Shown one piece after another: positions 59,917 through 64,000 of a DNA stretch of 64,000 nt. The position numbers and the translations under genes were made by a program. The stretch's first letter is position 1; each line of letters starts with the position of its first letter. Source of the DNA: Klebsiella oxytoca NBRC 105695 (GTDB lineage: Bacteria; Pseudomonadota; Gammaproteobacteria; Enterobacterales; Enterobacteriaceae); assembly GCF_001598695.1 (NCBI RefSeq), contig NZ_BCZK01000010.1, positions 62,001 to 126,000 on the forward strand, in the 5' to 3' direction. Under the pieces are notes generated by a model that was not told where the DNA came from, made no database searches, and saw only the letters and a program-made list of their open reading frames with translations.

Positions 59917-61122
59917 CTACTCCTCGCTCGCCACCGGTTTTACTCTCACCGCAAACAGCACAATCACCATCGCGCTGACCAACAACAAACCGCTGCCGGC
60001 GAAAACCCCGCTGGCGCCGTTAAGATCGAACACCGCCCCGCCGCCGGCGGCACCGGCGCTAATCGCCAGCTGGATAGAAGCCACCAGCAGACCCCCCGCG
60101 CTTTCCGCCTCATCCGGCACCGTGGTGGCAAGCCAGGTCGACCAGCCCACCGGCACCAGGCCAAAGGCGAAGCCCCACATTGCCACCAGCAGACCGTCCA
60201 GCAGCGCGAAGTGGCCGAACGTCACCATCATCAGCGCCAGCACGCTCATCGCCAGCGGTACCAGCGCCAGCGTCATGCGCAGGCTTCTGGCCAACAGATG
60301 TCCGGCAATCGACGTGCCGATAAAGTTCGCCACGCCAAAACCGAGCAGGATCAGGGAAACCCCTTCGACGCTGGCCTGCGCCACGGTTTCGAGGAACGGA
60401 CGCAGATAGGTAAAGAAGGCGAAGTGGCCGCTAAAAATCAGGATTGTCGCCAGCATTCCGCCAACCATGCCCGGACGGCGCAGCACTTTAACCAGGGTGG
60501 CAAAGCTGCCCGCGCTCTCCGGCCGCATGGAAGGCAGAACCCACAGTTGCCAGAGCAGCGCAACCACGCTCGGCAGCGCACAGATAAGAAATACGTTGCG
60601 CCAGCCGATCAGCGCGCCGAAATAGCTGCCCAGCGGCGCGGCAACCACCGTCGCTATGGAAACGGCGGAAAAGATAATCGCCAGCGCTTTCGGCACCATC
60701 GCCGCCGGAACCAGACGCATGGTGGTCGCAGTCGACATCGACCAGAAGCCGCCGATGGCGATCCCCAGCAGCAGGCGTCCCAGCAGCAAAAACTCCAGCG
60801 AACCGGCGAAGGCCACCATCATGCTGGAGATAATTTGCAAAACGGAGAAAAACATCAGCACCCAGCGGCGGTCAATATTTCGCGTCGCGGTGGTGATCAG
60901 CAACCCGGTAACTAACGCTACCAGCGCCGTCGCGGTCACCGCCTGCCCCGCCATGCCTTCGCTAACGCCCAGGCTTGCCGCCATCGGCGTCAACAAACTG
61001 GCAGGAAGAAACTCGGCGACAATCAGGCCAAATACTCCCAGCGCCAGCGCATAGACGGCGCGCCACGCGGGCCTGGCGTTGGCCAGGCTCTCTTCAGCTG
61101 CAATGCAGGAACTCATAAACAT
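59917..61122 (-). CDS. MFS exporter, NepI/sugar-efflux-like
   Basis: A 401-residue, 12-helix major facilitator. LIVAEFLPASLLTPMAASLGVSEGMAGQAVTATALVA is the N-terminal pattern of the NepI/YdhP drug-proton antiporter group. Motif A-like RNIDRRWVLMFF and LLLGRLLLGIAIGGFWSMSTATTMRLVP follow NepI closely; overall about 40-50 percent of residues agree from memory. NepI exports purine ribonucleosides. It is divergent from an AraC regulator (102 bp apart), its likely controller. Confidence 0.87.
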   Translation of the reverse strand: MFMSSCIAAEESLANARPAWRAVYALALGVFGLIVAEFLPASLLTPMAASLGVSEGMAGQAVTATALVALVTGLLITTATRNIDRRWVLMFFSVLQIISSMMVAFAGSLEFLLLGRLLLGIAIGGFWSMSTATTMRLVPAAMVPKALAIIFSAVSIATVVAAPLGSYFGALIGWRNVFLICALPSVVALLWQLWVLPSMRPESAGSFATLVKVLRRPGMVGGMLATILIFSGHFAFFTYLRPFLETVAQASVEGVSLILLGFGVANFIGTSIAGHLLARSLRMTLALVPLAMSVLALMMVTFGHFALLDGLLVAMWGFAFGLVPVGWSTWLATTVPDEAESAGGLLVASIQLAISAGAAGGGAVFDLNGASGVFAGSGLLLVSAMVIVLFAVRVKPVASEE

Positions 61123-61224
61123 CTCTCCAGAACAATTAACATTTCGTTAAGGTTAGGCGGTTCTGTTCGGACGATCTATGATACATACTCTGTGATTATT
61201 GATAATTCGTCCGGGAATGATGTT

Positions 61225-62181
61225 ATGACTCAGCACGCCCTCGATCTCACCAGCGAACTTCTGCGCGGCATGCGCCTTTCCGGCGTCAACTACCGCCGCA
61301 TCGAAACCTCGCGCCCTTTTGGCGTCGAATTCGGCTTCGTACCTGGTAAAGCGCAGTTCCACTTTATCAGCCGGGGACCGGTACTGCTGCGCATGGTCAG
61401 CGGCCAGCGCCTGATGCTGCAGAGCGGCGATGCGCTGTTTATTCCTAACGGCGATGGTCACGTGCTGCTCTCCGATGACCAGGCAACGGTGGTTAACGTC
61501 TCCAGACTGCCCAGCGAACCGGTTTGCGACTCGGTAAGCTGCGTCAAAAACGCCTGCGACGACGCGAAAAGCGACAGCGCCATTATCTTCAGCGCCTGTA
61601 TGGACTTTGAGCTGGGCGGCATGCAGCCGTTAGTCAAAGCGATGCCCGAAGTGATGCTGGTCAGCAGCCTGCTGACCAGCCGTCCGGAGATCCCGCCGAT
61701 GCTGGCAGCCATGGAACGCGAAAGCCTCACTCGGCAGGCGGGCTACGCCGGTATTCTGGCGCGGCTGGCCGATGTGGTCGCCGCGCTGATTGTCCGCGGC
61801 TGGGTGGAGTGCGGCTGCGGCAACGCCACCGGCTGGGTACAGGTGCTGCGCGATCCTAAACTGGCTAAAGCCATTTACGTTATGCATCAGCAGCCGGGCA
61901 TTAACTGGAAAGTCGAGGATCTGGCCCGCGAAGCGGGAATTTCGCGTTCGGTATTTGCTGAACGCTTCCTCTCGGCCACCGGCACCACGCCCGCCCGCTA
62001 TCTTACCGAGCTGCGTATGCGCCTCGCGGTGCAGTACATTTCCCATGAGGGTCAGGCGCTGGAAAAAGTGGCCTTCAGGCTGGGGTACAGTTCTCATGCC
62101 GCCTTCAGCCGCGCCTTTAAACGCATTATCGGAAAGGCGCCGGGCGCGCTGCGCGATCCGTCGCGGGAAGAAGGATTTTAG
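61225..62181 (+). CDS. AraC-family transcriptional regulator with cupin sensor
   Basis: A 318-residue regulator. The N-terminal half has a cupin-like domain (FISRGPVLLRMVSGQRLMLQSGDALFIPNGDGHVLL) and a Cys-containing segment (CDSVSCVKNACDD). The C-terminal half has two AraC helix-turn-helices (WKVEDLAREAGISRSVFAERFLSATGTTPARYLTELRM and LEKVAFRLGYSSHAAFSRAFKRIIGKAPGALR). The start could be 61192 or 61225. CGGACGA/TCGTCCG arms (61168-61174 and 61207-61213) surround the promoter. It overlaps the convergent ProC-like gene by 4 bp. Confidence 0.88.
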   Translation: MTQHALDLTSELLRGMRLSGVNYRRIETSRPFGVEFGFVPGKAQFHFISRGPVLLRMVSGQRLMLQSGDALFIPNGDGHVLLSDDQATVVNVSRLPSEPVCDSVSCVKNACDDAKSDSAIIFSACMDFELGGMQPLVKAMPEVMLVSSLLTSRPEIPPMLAAMERESLTRQAGYAGILARLADVVAALIVRGWVECGCGNATGWVQVLRDPKLAKAIYVMHQQPGINWKVEDLAREAGISRSVFAERFLSATGTTPARYLTELRMRLAVQYISHEGQALEKVAFRLGYSSHAAFSRAFKRIIGKAPGALRDPSREEGF

Positions 62182-62966
62182 CACTGTCCCAGTTCACGGG
62201 TGCGCCTGACCGCCGCCTGTACGCTGCGCTGAAGCCCCGCGGCAAAATCGCTGTTGTTCAACTCATACAGACCATGGATCCCGACTCCTGCAGGGGAATT
62301 GTTGATATCCAGAAGCTGGCGCGGATGCTTCTGGCTTTGGCGCAGCATCTCGACCGCGCCGAGCAGGTTTTCCAGCACCACCTCCGTTGCCTGGGGTCGA
62401 GGCAGTCCCGCCAGTACGCCGGCATCGGTAAGGGACTCAATAAAGTAGTAAATATAGTTAGGTCCCGCGACGCCAAAGCCGGTAAAGATATCGATCAACC
62501 GCTCAGGCAGATACAGCACTTTGCCAAAGCCGCGCAGAAACGGCTCGATCTCAGCCGCGCTGGCGTGGGCGTTTAAGGTCACGCCGCTATAGCCAAATCC
62601 GGTATCGGTCAGGGTATTGGGGATCGCCCTGGCAATCGGCGTTGCCGCACCAAACAGGGAGGCCAGCTTTTCCAGGGTCACCCCCGCGATCAGAGATACC
62701 ACCGTTGTCGAGCCGTTTAGCTGCGCACGCACGCGGTTCGCCACCCCCGCCAGATCGTCCTGCGGACGGATCCCCAGCACCAGCAAAGAGGCCTCGTTTA
62801 CACCACCGTCGCCCGACAGCCGATAACGGGCGCGCAGAGCCTCGACTCGCGTGCTGTCGATATCCTCGAGCGAGATCGCGTCCGCCCGCAGCGCACCGTG
62901 GCTTAATGACGCGCGAATAATCGCCTCCGCCATCTGTCCGGCGCCAATAAAATGGATCCTGGCCAT
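62178..62966 (-). CDS. Pyrroline-5-carboxylate reductase (ProC)-like enzyme
   Basis: A 262-residue NAD(P)H reductase. IHFIGAGQMAEAIIRASL is the cofactor-binding motif, VVSLIAGVTLEKLASLFG and PIARAIPNTLTDTGFGYSGVTL follow ProC. The helical dimer domain has GPNYIYYFIESLTDAGVLAGLPRPQATEVVLENLLGAVEML. It is somewhat diverged, so it may reduce another cyclic imine. Located downstream of a broken VOC gene and an ATC-hydrolase-like gene on the same strand. Confidence 0.87.
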   Translation of the reverse strand: MARIHFIGAGQMAEAIIRASLSHGALRADAISLEDIDSTRVEALRARYRLSGDGGVNEASLLVLGIRPQDDLAGVANRVRAQLNGSTTVVSLIAGVTLEKLASLFGAATPIARAIPNTLTDTGFGYSGVTLNAHASAAEIEPFLRGFGKVLYLPERLIDIFTGFGVAGPNYIYYFIESLTDAGVLAGLPRPQATEVVLENLLGAVEMLRQSQKHPRQLLDINNSPAGVGIHGLYELNNSDFAAGLQRSVQAAVRRTRELGQC

Positions 62967-62978
62967 GAGTATTACTCC

Positions 62979-63408
62979 TTATTCAAAAAGATATTCGCCG
63001 TTGCCAACGCGAAAGCGTCGGCCTTTGAGCGCCGGGTCGGCAACGCGAAACCCCAGTTCAGTCAGTTGATTCGCCGCGCCCTGGAGGAAAAGTAACTCTC
63101 GACCGCCCACCGCCAGCCCCTGCGAATGGAGCGCAGCGCCACCCGATACAGCGCTTCATTATCCGGCACCAATCGTGACGCATCCCGGGAGAGTAAAAAC
63201 GTCTCCGCGGCGGAAAGTAGCTCTGTATCATCGGCAATCGTCAGAAATTCGATCCAGGTCAGACCGAAATAGCTCAGCACATTTCAGGTCCCCAACCCGG
63301 GTGGCGCCCACCGGCCACCGCGTTGAGCTTTTGCCCGCATAACACCTGAACCGCCGCTTCCGGCTGATTAACAAACTGGACCGCGTGGTCCCACGTTAAG
63401 GTTGCCAT
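62979..63408 (-). pseudogene. Broken VOC/glyoxalase-like gene
   Basis: Starts MATLTWDHAVQFVNQPEAAVQVL with a good GGGAGG site. After GGRHPGWG a one-base shift and a TGA in place of a Trp or Tyr codon interrupt the frame. The sequence continues in the next frame as NVLSYFGLTWIEFLTIADD through DNEALYRVALR. A second shift moves to LHSQGLAVGGRELLFLQG through GNGEYLFE and stop. The 430-bp span is not a multiple of three, and the family normally has a longer middle region, so an internal deletion is also likely. Translationally coupled to the upstream ATC-hydrolase-like gene by a 13-bp overlap. Confidence 0.7.
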
Positions 63409-63935
63409 TCGCCCTCCCGCTCCTCTGCCTGATAAAAACGCAGCCGACAGGCGGCATCGCCGCGAGCCAGCGCGGTCTGCACCTCTAAATGCAGCCCCGG
63501 AAACGCGTCGGTTAGCGCACGATCGCCTTCCATGCAGATATCGCACAGCGTCTCAATTTCGCTGGCGCCTCGCCCCTGCTGCCGCCAGCAGTTGACATAG
63601 GGACAGTAGTGAAACAGGACGATAAATTCGGCCCGGCTGGCGCTAACGGGCTCCATCTCATAAACCTGAGATTCCAGACCGCGGGTAAACAGCCCGGCAA
63701 ACTCCTGCAAATCTTTTCGATCGCGCATTTGCGCGCGCAGCTTATGCCCGATATCGCGGCCATAGTGGCGTATTGCTTCACGGACAGAATCATCCGCGAT
63801 ATCGCGCTGTCGGCTTTCGTCCAACAGGTAACCGATCGTTGCCGCGCGTTTTTCAGTAATGGCGCGCAGCGCCAGGGTCACCTCATCGTTTAAGGTGGCG
63901 GCGTTATGCGCCGGTTCCGAGCTTATTTGCGTCAT
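63396..63935 (-). CDS. L-2-amino-thiazoline-4-carboxylic acid hydrolase-like protein
   Basis: A 179-residue cytosolic protein. The core FHYCPYVNCWRQQGRGASEIETLCDICMEGDRAL matches the ATC hydrolase family, with conserved Cys that may serve as catalytic or metal ligands. ATC hydrolases open a thiazoline ring on the way to L-cysteine in Pseudomonas, but many homologues have unrelated roles. It lies 4 bp after the partial gene at the window edge and overlaps the broken VOC gene, so all were probably one operon. Confidence 0.75.
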   Translation of the reverse strand: MTQISSEPAHNAATLNDEVTLALRAITEKRAATIGYLLDESRQRDIADDSVREAIRHYGRDIGHKLRAQMRDRKDLQEFAGLFTRGLESQVYEMEPVSASRAEFIVLFHYCPYVNCWRQQGRGASEIETLCDICMEGDRALTDAFPGLHLEVQTALARGDAACRLRFYQAEEREGEWQP

Positions 63936-63939
63936 GCGC

Positions 63940-64000
63940 TTATTCCCAGTCGGTATTCACTTTCACGTCGCTGGCGCCCGGCAGGGCATATACATCTTCG
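63940..64000 (-). CDS. C-terminal end of an unidentified protein (cut by window edge)
   Basis: The last 19 residues (EDVYALPGASDVKVNTDWE) and stop codon of a gene that continues beyond base 64000. Too short to assign. It is directly upstream of the ATC-hydrolase-like gene and so probably part of the same operon. Confidence 0.6.
   Translation of the reverse strand, partial: EDVYALPGASDVKVNTDWE

Noticed and set aside
59551-60915. Very long plus-strand open frame opposite the MFS gene
   Set aside because: Its product is Arg/His/Gln-rich low-complexity sequence typical of an antisense frame in GC-rich DNA, it runs through REP-like repeats, and the opposite strand encodes a clear 12-helix transporter.
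1-64000. CRISPR arrays, tRNA/rRNA genes, prophage genes or att sites
   Set aside because: Looked for regularly spaced repeats, tRNA-like cloverleaf ends, integrases and phage structural genes; none seen.

Overview
The window is chromosomal DNA of a gammaproteobacterium of the family Enterobacteriaceae, most likely in or near the Klebsiella/Raoultella/Enterobacter group. This rests on a textbook enteric trp leader and TrpR operator, a YdcH-family gene, pap-type and ecp-type chaperone/usher clusters, an OmpC/OmpF-family porin, intergenic REP-like palindromes and generally GC-rich coding sequence. No rRNA, tRNA, CRISPR array, prophage or intact insertion sequence is visible. It reads as an accessory chromosomal region made of small metabolic operons, each with its own regulator.

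Layout. 1-2306 (minus): the start of a P-pilus-like operon (major pilin, PapH-like subunit, usher cut by the window edge). 3216-9482: an FAD oxidoreductase, a second methionine aminopeptidase coupled to a ParD-like protein, a second aspartate-semialdehyde dehydrogenase, and a LysR regulator divergent from an exported serine hydrolase. 9641-14946 (minus): a seven-gene operon of phosphotriesterase-like lactonase, creatininase-family hydrolase, ascorbate-type PTS EIIA/EIIB/EIIC, SIS protein and GntR regulator, with a 20-bp palindromic operator upstream. 15306-20869: a small orphan gene, a ketopantoate-reductase-like enzyme, ydcH, an alpha/beta hydrolase and a LysR-linked set of three proteins that all carry export signals. 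21008-23340: a free-standing trpL-trpB-trpA unit with TrpR operator and attenuator but no trpE, trpD or trpC. 23541-26797: small stand-alone enzymes. 27073-34410: a LacI-regulated ribose/fructose-type ABC sugar operon with an unrecognised 457-residue protein and a PfkB kinase, with three regularly spaced operators.

34656-40940 (mostly minus): a small membrane protein and an ecpABCDE-like pilus operon without ecpR. 41636-47803: a sugar operon (class I aldolase, GlpP-family antiterminator, FGGY kinase, SDR, 2-hydroxyacid dehydrogenase, galactitol-type EIIC) preceded by a very strong intrinsic terminator in its leader. 47933-54771: a porin, a methyltransferase, a LuxR-type regulator and a Fur-regulated iron-chelate ABC transporter. 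54914-59627: a catalytically dead IS481-type transposase divergent from a cellobiose-type EIIC, a glycosylasparaginase-like enzyme and an M17 aminopeptidase. 59633-64000: REP-like repeats, an MFS exporter divergent from an AraC regulator, a ProC-like reductase, a broken VOC gene and an ATC-hydrolase-like gene.

The most interesting candidates are: (1) the GlpP-family antiterminator encoded behind its probable target terminator; (2) the apparently domesticated IS481 transposase next to a probable glyco-asparagine/peptide utilisation operon; (3) the isolated trpL-trpBA unit with complete dual regulation; (4) the lactonase/creatininase/PTS operon and its operator; and (5) the unknown 457-residue protein in the LacI-controlled sugar operon. 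Two transcription-attenuation devices of different mechanism (ribosome-mediated in trp, protein-mediated in the aldolase operon) lie about 20 kb apart.
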